DNA of 64,000 nucleotides from Apostichopus japonicus (taxonomy: Eukaryota > Echinodermata > Holothuroidea > Aspidochirotida > Stichopodidae). Position 1 is the stretch's first letter; each line of letters opens with the position of its first letter. Under the pieces are notes generated by a model. The model worked only from the letters and a program-made list of their open reading frames with translations, had not been told where the DNA came from and ran no database searches. This document shows positions 24,596-36,690 of the stretch, in pieces. The DNA lies in contig NC_092569.1 of NCBI RefSeq assembly GCF_037975245.1, forward strand, positions 27,107,168-27,171,167, written 5' to 3'. The position numbers were made by a program, and so were the translations under genes.

Positions 24596-27296
24596 TCAGC
24601 AAAGCTTTTGAAATCTGCTTCGGTGTTGCTTTATGGCATCCTCATTGTTCGGATGAACATAGGAGCTTAAAAGTGGTGGTGGCTTTTTTCTAACAGGAAC
24701 AGGACACTCCTCTCCCAGAGTTCCACTTTTGCAGAAGTTGTGCAAGCAGTCAAAAAGTTTCCATACGTAATCTGTAGAATAGTAAAGATATGAAGAATAA
24801 TATAATAATAGTTCAAAAAAACACACCGTTTAGAAAGAGACATTCCAATCACTCCATTTCGGTCAATAGTCATGGCACAATGCACAGTTGTCAGTCAAGT
24901 CTTTGGATGCCCAACTAAGGCGACAGTTGATACACCTCGATTGGTGTTGATACATGGGTCAGGTTTTACTTGACAACTTGTGCCTGAACAATTCCAATAT
25001 ATTTTTACTGATTACAACAAAACCCTACAACTGTTTGTGCACCTAATATTATGGATTATGTAATCTTCAGCAGGATGTGTGGTCATGTAGACAGAGTAAC
25101 ATCCTGTCCCATCCTCTTGTAATCCATGGTAAAAGAGTGTATAAGATGCAACTTTCACCATTTGTATTCAGTAGCAGATATCCAGCCAAGTGAAGATATA
25201 ACATACTCTGTTAAATCCAGCTACTTGTTTGTGCCTTTATTTCTTGTTCACATACAGCTGTGACAACTCTACCAGATACAGTATGTATACGCTAATTGAA
25301 GTAAAGACTGATGGCCTCACCACACATTCCAGACTGCCCCACAGTGTTGGTGTCAAAAATTAATAATGATCCTCTTTCCAGAAAGTGATAGCGCCAATTG
25401 ATTTTCCAGACTAATCTACTATCAATCTTAAAAATTACCTTGAAGCATCATCTTTGTCTTGTTCAGATTCATCAGATGAGTGAACTGATGGAGTGTAGTC
25501 CGGGTTACCTGGCGGTTTTTCGGTGTATCCCGATGAGGATGCCACAGCAGCAAACGGACCATCATCACCATTGTGAGATGGCCCTGGTTGCTTTGATGGT
25601 GTTCTTGTCTCTGTTGGTCCAGTCAGCAACTTCAATGGTGGTAGGGGGACCAGTGAACACTGGACTTCTACATGTGTTATATGCACTGAAAATTAGAATA
25701 AACGCTTATTATACCACACACATACAGTAGGCTGCTCTTGGACAGGGGTTAGCTGCCTAGATGGTTCACTTATCTTTTCTCAAGGAGAGCATATCCTCCT
25801 ACTTTATGTGGCTGCAAAAATATGGGCCACTCACACCATGAGGATTGCAAATGACTTCAGCTTGGTTTCATATAGTATAACTACAATGTAATCTCCCTTC
25901 TCTCAGTAACTATAGATGTAGCCTATATATTTTCATGTGAAGCCATCAGGTATAGCCTCCTCAACCACTCTCGTCAGGCAGGCGGATATGATGGATAAAT
26001 ACAATGTATGTTATCCCCTAGTCAGCTTGCCTCGATGTGCAGTTTTAATTGCTATTTTGCTTTCAACAAGTACTGTTTCTAAAATTTTGGCCCCTGTACT
26101 CACTTCTGCTATAGAATACTCTATATATGTATGAAAGTTTTCAATTCTTCCTTTCATTACCCTAGCTTACACTTCACCACCACATTTCCGGCCCCACCCC
26201 CCCCCCCCATCCATCACTATATTTATGCCTATTTATGGGGACCTTTCGGGCGTAATAATACTGCCTCCTTTTTGTCTGGTAGCTTGCCCCCCATATACAT
26301 GCCTCGATGTTTTACTGGTGGAGATTCCTTGTATCCCGTTCAAAACTGACTACTTAAATCTTTAATGCCTGTCACCACCCTCCCCTCCCCCATTTTCCAA
26401 CTGGTTTTTGGTAATTACAAGCACATGTATATAAGATCATGCTACCTTTAGATGGAGATGTACATTCTGCAGAATCCTGCCTTGTATTTTCACTGCAGTT
26501 GGTCGGGGTACAGCTTTTAGTTTAATCTAAGTAGTGAAAATTGGGAAAGAAAATAACAAGGAAGTTATGAAAGTTCATTAAAGAAAGCAGTTTGATTTGT
26601 TTGAAAGCACTTGTCACAAGCGTTTTCTCTTGTAACAAAAATTGCAGCCCTACCACCAAAAATGGCAAAATATAAGGATGTCATTTACTGTGCAACATAT
26701 AAGCTATGACTCTGAGAATGAAGATAGGTGGGAGCACATTATTGGGCAAAATGACATGTAAACATCTGATGCTTGTCATTCTGGATTCTTCACGATGTAC
26801 CACTGATCAAATGCTTTAGTAAACTCTAGCCTACGCCTAACTTGATCGTCACCATACCTAATTAAGGGCCTAACTAAATGAACGAAATTATAAGAATGAG
26901 CCTACTGTAAGTTAGTAATAATACTAAGTTAGTCCTTGTAGTAGACCTAGGCCAGAATATACACTTACTTATTTCCGATCCAGCTTCGCAACTACTGGTC
27001 TACTTGTTTCTATATCTTCTCGAGTTTTGAAAATACTTTCTTCAAATATAGAAGGAACGGCATTGCCTTGCAGACGGGGAGCTGTTGGTGTTCCAAGTCC
27101 AAGTTGCGTGGATAGGCGATAGGAACGAAACTTTAACTAGTGAAGTGCGCACTGCACACATAAGATTCGCTCGAAGGTCCAAGCCAATCTTTACTTAGGC
27201 AGCTAGGCTGGCTGAGTGCACTGGTACTAAGCTATCGCTGTATACAGTGTTTGACGAACACGAAACTTTCTTGTACTGTTGTGCACCCATTCTCAT
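24596..27296 (-). pseudogene. Transposon THAP-domain transposase gene (decayed)
   Basis: Read from the right. Starts near 27290 with MGAQQYKKVSC; a one-base loss then gives KHC in another frame. YVCSAHFT near 27160 is the second metal-binding Cys-x2-His pair. RLQGNAVPSIF near 27030-27060 is the C-terminal AVPxIF of THAP zinc fingers. A GTAAGT donor follows at 26968. Further exon-like pieces with good splice sites: 26526-26446 (Ser/Thr/Cys linker), 25685-25439 (linker with TGPTETRTPSKQPG, acidic end), and 24771-24596 (DYVWKLFDCLHNF, VRKKPPPLLSSYV, HRSRFQKLC, stop). Exons in between (24780-25430) are too decayed to resolve. At least two frameshifts lie in the THAP domain. Confidence 0.65.
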
Positions 27297-27554
27297 ATGA
27301 TATTTTGTTTACTGTCCGTGACGTATTGTTTACGGCTTTGATCTCGGTTAGCATATTAGGCCTATCTAGTTTCGGTAACATTGGCGGTTCCCCCGTGACG
27401 TCATTATCTTACGGAATAGGCTTGGTTATTAACTTAATTAAAACAGCAAAGAAACAATCGTGGAACTCCAAATTTGGAATATAGGGTTTTGATATGTAGC
27501 TTCTCAATTTTTGCAAGTTTGAAGGGAATCTATTACGTGTCACTTGGCCTTTAA

Positions 27555-27715
27555 GTCAAAAGCTCGTTCGTGATTTAGTGGCGTCTATTTTTGCGTATAT
27601 TTTGATATTAGTAATCTTACAGTAGCTGCACTACGTTATGTTATGGCTCAGTGAGTGACCGTTTACTTGATATATATTGACAATGATAGTTAACACAGTT
27701 AACACTGGTTTCTCA
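27555..27715. repeat. Segmental duplication, copy 2 (continuation right of the transposon)
   Basis: GTCAAAAGCTCGTTCGTG follows the right TTAA and matches 5722 onward (GTCAATAACTCGTTCGTG). Similarity runs through GTTTACTTGATAT to about 27715. It confirms that the transposon split a once-continuous duplicate. Confidence 0.75.
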
Positions 27716-27884
27716 CAGTGCTAACAGTGTTTGGGTTCTGTAATAAGCTAAGATCCCTGTTTACCAACATTTTGACCCATGTCCAGTGCTCATTTGACTT
27801 TTAGGTTAACCTTTTAGAGTACAGTTCACCCTTCACATTGTGATTTGACCCTCTATCTTTGAATATGCATGTTTTTGTTAAGAA

Positions 27885-28064
27885 AAAGTCGCCCAGGAAA
27901 GAACCTGGGCACGAAACCAAACTACCAAACGACTGATCCGCTCTCAGCCCTATTCCCCTTGCATCGGGACTGTGGCTGCGTGATCATCAACGGGTGTGCA
28001 TCACCATTGCCCTCGAAAGGGAACAGATACTACACATGATCTTAGCCAAAAGGCCGAGAAGCAT
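27885..28064 (-). ncRNA. Chimeric U2-snRNA-headed RNA-like sequence
   Basis: Positions 28064-28020 (minus strand) match the 5' end of U2 snRNA almost perfectly: stem I GCTTCTCGGCCTTTTGGC, TAAGATCA, and the branch-site recognition segment GTGTAGTATCTGTTC. After that the match stops abruptly. The next part folds as CCCT-TTCG-AGGG, then GTGAT...ATCAC, and near the 3' end GCCCAGG-TTCTTT-CCTGGGC, followed by GACTTTTT. Stem IIa/b of true U2 and its Sm site (AUUUUUG) are not seen. The total is ~180 nt, close to U2 (about 190). It is either a divergent U2-like RNA, or more likely a snRNA-headed SINE. It sits in an inserted part of the duplicated region. Confidence 0.6.
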
Positions 28065-28802
28065 GCATGCATGTGTGCATGCATACCGTACCTCAAAGAT
28101 AACGGTATGTGTGTCTGTTTATCTCTATGTATTCAACTGGTAAGTATTTATACACTGTACCTTGGAGCCATACTGTAATGTGTAGTACACAGTTTTCTTA
28201 TCAGATCCTGAAGTAAATATCTTTTTATCTAAAGAATGACAATCTTAGTCAGAGATTTAGCTGATAAATGTTAGAAAGGAAAGGTGAGTGCTGGTAAAGT
28301 TTCTCTAGGTAGCTAATCCGTTTTTCAAGACATTCACCTTTAAGATATGTAGACAAGTATGCCTAAGTGGCAGACAAGTAGGTCTAAGTGTTAAGTTTTA
28401 ATCCATTGTTTTATAAATGATAAAATCGAAACCGAAACACATTCGTTTAACTTCATTATAAATAACAAGAGAATTCTTGGTTGACATTCAATACCATTTG
28501 CCCATGACAATATTTTAAATAGTACATTGTCAACACTTTTTGGTAGGCTGTAATATTTAGTCCTCCTCCTCCCCCTTAATTGGGATTTGTGACATTGCAT
28601 CTGAGTAACTTATTAATGGTCTGTGTGTTGTACAGACTAGACTAAATATAGCCTAGTCACTTTAATTAAAGGAATAACGAAGGCAGGAAGCAAAGAAAAT
28701 TTATATCATTCAGTAATATCAAAACTAAATAATATTCAGTTTTAAAGTTAACAGTTTTCTGTTGGACTGAATACACTCGCTTTGAAAATTGGCTCCTCAT
28801 GT

Positions 28803-29423
28803 CTAACCACAATGCACAGTTAGCCGCCATTGATTATGCAATACGCCTGAAGTTCCTTCTTGATGACGTCAGGGAGAAACAACTCTCGTAACAGTCTTTT
28901 ACAGTGTGGTATACTAACAGTGGAAAATATTCAGATGTGGTTGATAGGGCTAGAACGTTAGAAGGGCTTGCAATTTCCTATAAGCACAGCGCAGTTTAAA
29001 ATATTAACGAGGCACCTGTAGGTCAAGTTACGAAAACATCAAGAGTTCTCTTTTCCAATTTTTTTTGGGGTTAAAAAGAGGCATAGGCTACGCTAAAAGA
29101 GCACACTGAAGCTAAGCCTATAGTGTACGCTAAAGTAATAGTAACAATGTATCAATGTATATCATCTTCTTCCCTATTTACTCTTTAGTTTTCCCTTGCC
29201 TGTAATTCCTTTGCTGTGAATATCGGATGAAAATTATTAGGGTGCGGCCTTGTCATTGAACCTTCTTTGATTTATTTCGGTTTTGTTGAGAAATTCTAAT
29301 GAAATTGTTGTTTACTGAATGTGCTTTAGTACATCAGTTGTACGGAGAGAGTGCTACTGCTCGATTGAGTTGTTCCTTCCTGACGTCATCAAAGAATGAC
29401 GGCTTACTGTGCATTGTGGTTAG
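28803..29423. mobile_element. Short element with inverted ends (MITE-like)
   Basis: The left arm CTAACCACAATGCACAGTTA and the reverse complement of the right arm (CTAACCACAATGCACAGTAA) match. Both arms continue to TTGATGACGTCAGG and ACAACTC, about 70-90 bp each, the left with ~24 extra bases. There is no coding potential between them, so it looks non-autonomous. No clear target duplication was identified. The 16-bp minisatellite starts about 20 bp beyond its right end. Confidence 0.6.
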
Positions 29424-29442
29424 GCCTTAAGAGCAACTTAAA

Positions 29443-29953
29443 AGTGCAAGGTGACGATAGTGCGAGGTGACGATAGTGCGAGGTGACGATAGTGCGAGGT
29501 GACGATAGTGCAAGGTGACGATAGTGCGAGGTGACGAGAGTGCGAGGTGAAGAGAGTGCGAGGTCACGAGAGTGTGAGGTCACGAAAGTGCGGGTGACGA
29601 GAAGGCGGGGTGACGAGAGTGCGGGGTGACGCGAGTTCGAGGTGACGAGAGTGCGGGGTGACGAGAGCACGAGGGGACAAAAGTGCAAGGTAACGAGAGT
29701 AAGAGTTGATGAGAGTAAGAGGTGATGAGAAGGCGAGGTGGCTAGCGTGCGAGGTGACGAGAGTGCGAGGTAACGAGAGTGAGACGTGACGAGAGTGCGA
29801 GGTGACGAGAGTGCTAGGTGACGAGAGTGCGAGGTGATGAGAACGCAGGGTGACGAGAGTGCAAGGTGACGAGAGAGCGAGGTGACGAGAGTGCGAGGTG
29901 ACGAGAGTGCGAGGTGACGAGAGTGCGAGGTGGCGAGAGTGCTAGGTGACGAA
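29443..29953. repeat. 16-bp minisatellite, ~32 copies
   Basis: Tandem array with consensus GTGCGAGGTGACGAGA. Variants (GACGATA at the left, GGGGTGAC in the middle) are clustered, suggesting local amplification. Minus-strand translation gives an open frame repeating every 16 residues simply because the 16-bp unit has no stop in that frame; it is not considered a gene. Confidence 0.9.
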
Positions 29954-30280
29954 TTGTATCTCCCCAGTTTGGAGAAAATGTGGTTATCCAAAAAAAAATT
30001 GCCCCTGCCAATAACATTTGTTTAAGAAACACAACCATACCACAGTTTTATCCATTTTTTGCATTCTCCTCTTACTCATCTCCCCCACCATTCGTCCACC
30101 CTTCCCCATCCTCCCCCACACTCCCACCCTCCCCACCCCGATTGATGCCATGGTAACTGTAGTATTTGTAGTACAAATTCTATATGCATATATCGATAAT
30201 CTGGTCATAGAATCACTGTATGTTGCTTGTGTTTGTCTATTTTTTCCTTAATCGTATTCCTTCATTTGTCTTCCTGACAG

Positions 30281-30374
30281 TTAATCAGTATCGTGCACTT
30301 TACGACTATGAAGCAAGAAAGGAAAAAGATATTGGCTTCAAAAAAGGAGAGATGTTGGATATTTTGAACAACGC
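30281..30374 (+). pseudogene. Orphan Src-type SH3 exon
   Basis: After acceptor TCTTCCTGACAG the sequence encodes [20 protein letters not shown] and GEMLDILNN, the first half of an SH3 domain (ALYDY, the acidic RT loop, KGE). It ends at a GT (GTAGGG) in phase 2, the same place and phase at which vertebrate Src-family SH3 exons end (after NNT). The second half (WW and the PSNYV region) was not found in the following 3 kb, nor a kinase domain. It may be a duplicated exon fragment, or one exon of a host gene with very long introns. The SH3 identity is firm; the assignment to the Src family is moderate. Confidence 0.55.
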
Positions 30375-30984
30375 GTAGGGTTTTTTCTAAGTTTTGTCTA
30401 AATTTACACCAGCTACCCTCTTGATCATAATTACTAGTTTTCTTAAAATTTCTCTTCACATTATAATTCTGAGATATGCATCTCTGATTCATTGTGTGAA
30501 ACTTAACAGCTCATGGATAATAGTAAGTGTTGAATCCAGGGAATACTTTATCCGGTATCACACTGCAAAGTGCTATACCTAATGATCTAATTGCTGTACA
30601 ATTGTAAAGATATTGTAGTTTTCTAAACAAGAACTCTGTAAATAAATTATTCAATGGAAGACATAATTCAGAGCCTAGCAATGTGCTATGCAAATTTGAA
30701 CACTAAACTATTCCCTAAAACTGTCACATTTTTTTGAAGAAATATTAGGATTTTACAACTTGCAATTCAACTATGAATTAGTGAGAGGTTCTCTTGATAT
30801 TTGGTATTGGGTAGACCCGGAAGGAGCAGAAAATTGAACCCCCGGGTTAGCAGGGGCGTACCTGTACAAAAGTATTGTCAAGTGTTGTATGCCAGGTAGC
30901 TAAGAGTGCATGTATATGAGACAGGTAAGTATCATCATTGATGAATATTGGAAACAGTGGCTTTTTGGCTGTTTATTTGGGCAC

Positions 30985-31125
30985 CAGGACCTATAGATAC
31001 ATACAGCTTTACAACTTTTCTGAGGTTTCAGGCTTACGACAACAAAATGTAACATACCAATTCTCTCTATCTCCAAACTATCTCTAACTAAACTCCCATA
31101 ACTGATAGTATTGTAATTTACCTTT
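30985..31125. repeat. Segmental duplication, copy 2 (third piece)
   Basis: CCTATAGATACATACAG through AACTAAACTCCCATAACTGATA matches 6195-6340. The homologous sequence then breaks and resumes at 33043, implying ~1.9 kb inserted between. Confidence 0.65.
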
Positions 31126-31533
31126 ACGCTTGGGTAGCACCCGTTTTTTTTTGGTAAATTAGGAAGTACTAAGATTTAGATTCCCACTCCCTGTGCTAGG
31201 TTCCCCCTAAAAATTATTGGTGCTCACGGAGTTTAATGGACTGTCACTTCATTGCAGAAAGTCTTTATGACTAAGCCTGTATTCTTGGAATGACATTGCT
31301 TTGTGTACCCAGAAGAAAAAACCACCACAGAACCCATGAGCGGGCTAGGCTGTCCCCAGAAAGAGAGAGAGAGATCTGCAGTGTTCACCTTTTTGTGTAT
31401 GAAATCGTTCTCTGGGACTACGTCACTAAGTTGTTGACACCTGGTGCCATAGTGGTTATTGAGCAATGCTGGTGTTTCCGGTGATGAGTAAGCCTATCAG
31501 CTGGTTCATTTATTTGCTTATTTGGTTTTTGCA

Positions 31534-32540
<1,007 letters not shown>

Positions 32541-33042
32541 GGGTTTGGGTGGGCGTGACTAACACCCTCGTCATAAGATGCCCCTTTTCCACCAAGCCAT
32601 GATGTTCCCCAGGCCGTACAGACGGCCGCGCGGGTCTAGAGAGGGAGGGACCCCCTACCACCTACTAGTGTGATATCCGGAAAGAAGATATTGATAGTTA
32701 AATATTTTATGATGAATACAAGAAATTTGTTGTTCTCCATTACTATACCCTTTTCGCTTCTTTCTTTACTTCTTAGTTATGAATAAATACATTGCATAGC
32801 AATACATATGTTTTTTTTTGTGTAAATCTATTTGTTTGTGTGTTGTCTCAGACCAGCCAGTAGTTACAGAAGTAGTAAAGTAGGGTCCATGTATGTCACG
32901 AGGCGCATTGTCGATATATTTGTACTGAAAGACCGTGTATCTCGGTGCAGGTAGTTGACCCCATTACAGCCGAAGAACCCCTGCTTCCCTTAAGACTAGT
33001 GTCCTCTTGGTGGGAGCGATGAACTTGGGGTTACACTTGTTC

Positions 33043-35262
33043 TGACATTAATTATTGATTTGACTCATTGTCGCTTCCATGAAAATTTCGAAGCAGGCTA
33101 TCCAGAAACAACTCACAGTCTTGGAAAGTCAAATGTTACCTTCCGAAACGAGAGTCGCTTCCTTATATGGTCTTTCGTTGGCGTTCGAGAGAATCGCCAA
33201 CACATGTAGCCTATTTAGAGACATTCACTGGAAACAACAACCGGAAATGATGCTGTACCTCTGTTTTGCCATTAAAGGAATTGTGATCATACAATTTTCA
33301 GAAAGAAACTAGTAGCTATTTAATCAGAATTTTCTTAAATTCTTTGTTCATACAAGTTTTGAAGAAAGAGAAGGATCAAGACTTTTTCAGAATTGACAGA
33401 TTACCCTTTTTTTCGTCTTTCATGTATGGTTGTTAAGTCTTATTTCCTTAACATATTTCAGATGACGTTGTTACTTGTCAAGGCTTTTTGTATACAGCTG
33501 GGTAGATGATGGGTTTTGCAGGATCTGAAGTAAGGAGAATGTTGTGGTTGATATGCTGAATAGGAGGAAGATTAAGGTGGAAAGTAACAGCAAGAGGGAG
33601 CTTGCCGTCACATTCTCTTCCCCTTTTGAACTTCACTGCTGATGTAGATGATCTGTTCCCCCTTTAACTTCTAACCATACACACATTCAGCATAGCACTT
33701 TCAAATTTAACCTTCCAAATATAATCCCCCTTCGCCTCCCCCTCCCCTCCATCTTCCATTGTCTTTTCTGTGCAGTTTGGTAGATAGAGCACAAAGCTGG
33801 TCGTCCTGGGGTAAATGGTTTGACTATCATTGCAATCAAACATTTTGACTAATTTCATAAAGATATATGATTACATTTCATAGATTCAAAAGTTTGCCAA
33901 AGAAAGGCTACATTTTCTCATAAATAAATAAAAGGTAAAACTTTAAATAAGATTATCAGCATTTAACATTTCAGTTGTCTTTTATTGCAGGACGATGATA
34001 AATAGTACCACACATTGTATGAACATTTGTTTACTATGTACTGACTTATACCTGCTAATGTTTGCTTATATAGAAGAAGTCTTGTGGAAGCTATGGTATT
34101 GAGTTCGTTCCCTCGCTTCACTGTTGTACGGTTAAAACACGAAAGATTGTAGGATTTATGATTTTTTTTGTTGATGTTCTTGTTTCTTTTCATCTGTTTG
34201 TGTCGTAAATTGATCGCAATAACCATATAGTAACAACACTGCAGTAGTATCTTATATGAACCTACTATGTATGCACCGCCGACTTCTCTTCCAAAGTCCC
34301 GCTGAAAAGCTTCAACATTTAGAATGATTGAGGCGAGGGAAGACTCATGTTTACTCTATCTATTAATTGGCTGATTAAAACAAGCAAATCACAAACTAGA
34401 GTGTAAATGACAGACTTAGAAAAGATAAAACTAAAATGATGATGCTATTCTGCTTTAGTCTATTCTCAGAAAATAAGCATAGCACAGCCAAAATATAGCA
34501 AACCTATATGCTCCTCGTTTCCGTAATTTCAATGCACCAACGTACACATTATTGTAAGTACTTGTTCACGCAATTAAACCTTTCATGCAACCACAAACGT
34601 ACCTACATGCTTAGCATGTTTGCGGTAAACGTTGTTTACTTTTAATGCCCAATTTCCCGAACCTTATACAACAATTCAAGAACTATTTTATAGTGTGAGG
34701 ATGCTTCAGAATGCAACATTTGAAGTCCAAAATGCTTTTTTGATTTTTGTTATTAGAGAGGGAGTGTGTTTCGTCGTATCTAGGGCCAAATCCATTGGAT
34801 TTTTAAATCGCGAATGGGCCACTGCTATTCTTGATTCAAAGTTAGGCCATATACATAGAAATACAAACGTCTATAAGGGTGCGGTTTTGACATCAAAAAC
34901 CTGCATAAATAAAAACAAAATGGTTTACAATTAGATATTCTGGCTACTTTAATCGACAAGCCAGCCGATATCCAGAGCTCCGTTATGTTAACGGTAATGG
35001 ATCAAAACGGCTCAGTGGCATCCATCTTAGTATGAATATTCTTAAACACCTTTCCCGCCACCTAGTCAAGCGCGCCATTGAAAATGCAAAGTATTTCGAC
35101 GGGCGTTTCTAGACAATTAAAAGAACACTGACAAAGATTGCACTTAATATTTTCCAATATAATGTCTATAGTTGTGTTCATCTGTATGGATTACCTCCGC
35201 TACTTTATTTGCATTTACCTTTCCCTACATTGTAATCTTCCTAGTGTTCAGTGACTCTGTGT
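33043..35262. repeat. Segmental duplication, copy 2 (last pieces, partly inverted)
   Basis: 33043-33380 matches 6338-6680 directly (ATCCAGAAACAACTCACAGT versus the GCAGAAACAACTCACAGT region). 34080-34985 matches 7610-6955 in reverse complement (for example TAGAGTGTAAATGACAGACT against AGTCTGTCGTTTACACTCTA). 35095-35262 matches 8060-8218 directly again (AAAGAACACTGACAAAGAT). One inversion of about 0.7-0.9 kb separates the copies. No gene was recognised here. Confidence 0.65.
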
Positions 35263-36690
35263 CTATAAGCCCCATTGTTTGATTGTTTCAAGTTCTGCTA
35301 AAGTGCAGCACACTGTTCAATTTGTGATCTCTGGTAGGCTATTAAAACAAGCTAGTTAGGTAGGAGAGCCACCTAAGTCACGTTGGACCTTGTATATATT
35401 AATATTTCATTTCTCATATACTTGTTTTATTTCGCTTTGTTATGTAGCTTACTCAATGCAGGAAATGGTCGACCCCTTGTCCCTTCGTTGATAGTTATAT
35501 TGTAATTACTGAGTTTTTAAAAACATAAGTAGTGTATGCTGAACATTTACCAAGACGCTCAAAGCTGCTATACATCTACAGTAGTGACAAACCAGAATAT
35601 GATATATATTATTTGTATTAACTTACAAACAGTATTAAGGTTACCAATGTAATATACATATATATATACATTGCAAGTGAGGAACTGGTTGATAACTGTG
35701 CTAGACGAAGCAGGTAGACGATTCTGTTACACGCCGGTACCCCACTCTTGGTCCTGAGACTCGAGGGAGCGGTGTAGATATACCCCCTCCCCCTTCGCCA
35801 CTAGAAAGTACTCGCAGACTGAAGGACCAATGCAATGTGAATGAGATGCATGGTCACGTCTCTGTATTAGTAGATTAAGTAGTATTAGTAGAATCTGAGC
35901 CTTGTATTATAATGACTGTTCATAGTTAATGTCTGTATTTAGTATTGCTCTTGTATTAAATGATTGGTAAATAAATACTATTTACCCTGAGTGGTACCAG
36001 AAGAATAGTGTGTTTGTATTCATTTTGATATACTTGAACTTAATTCCTTTGAAAGTTAGACGCCACATTGTACTAGCTGAGCTCCGCTTCCCTCGATCAA
36101 CTGTACCTAGTGGTTGCATTACAATCACATCCCTGTTCTTGAACTATGTGCCCCATTACGAAAACATAACAGTTATTGTTGATGATGGATAATAAAATGA
36201 ATCTCCAAATACATTTACAAAACCATTTAATCATATTCAAAAATATGTTTGAAATGGTGAGAAAGTCGTCTATTTTTCGTAAAAAAAGTATCACCTGATC
36301 ATACTTGGATTAAACTAATAGAAAACTTTAAATTTAGCATAGAAAGTTGCATCTGTTCTTATAAGTGATTATAAGTGATAAGAATTATAATACTTATGGT
36401 TATGTAACCCAAGCTATTTAATTAATATCTCATAATATCTTTAATCATTATCATTAATATCTAAAAAGATGAATGAAATCGGCAACTTGTATAAACACAT
36501 GAAATTTCGACACTAGAATGGAGTTACTAAAATGTTGGATAAGTAATTTGTTTATAAGTAAAAGATAAAAGAAAATATGTGGTTAAACAGTGATAACGAA
36601 AATATATAAAAATTAGAGAAATATGTTTGATTAGTTTTTTCAAGTTAAAGCTTAAGTATGAATAAAACGTATAGCTGTGTGTTTAACTTC
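35263..36690. other. Gene-poor spacer before gene C
   Basis: AT-rich with short open frames only. 35690-35850 has a faint match to 32940-33030, suggesting a dispersed repeat. Nothing coding is supported. Confidence 0.4.

Larger units (their letters stand above)
17946..27554. mobile_element. THAP/P2X7-type DNA transposon with TTAA target duplication (Kolobok-like)
   Basis: The element is 17950-27550. Its left end AGGTCAAGTGACACGTA and the reverse complement of its right end AGGCCAAGTGACACGTA differ at one base. TTAA flanks both sides (17946-17949, 27551-27554). The paralogous site in copy 1 (GATTAAGTC, TTAA at 5718-5721) has a single TTAA and no element. A second inverted motif, TGACGTCACGGGGG, lies ~150 bp inside each end. 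It carries a plus-strand P2X7-ballast gene (left) and a minus-strand THAP-transposase gene (right), both decayed, and a LINE at 18547-22323. TTAA targets are used by Kolobok and piggyBac; THAP coding and an AGG start, not CCC, favour Kolobok-like. The length without the LINE is ~5.8 kb. Confidence 0.8.

Noticed and set aside
29404-29991. 195-codon minus-strand open frame with Ser/Leu/Arg repeats
   Set aside because: Product of the 16-bp minisatellite; the 16-residue period follows from the unit length. No splice sites or start context.
35430-36000. Possible LTR-type fossil (TGGTACCAG near the right end, AATAAA-like motifs)
   Set aside because: No matching second end, no clear flanking duplication and no internal coding sequence; the resemblance is too weak to name.
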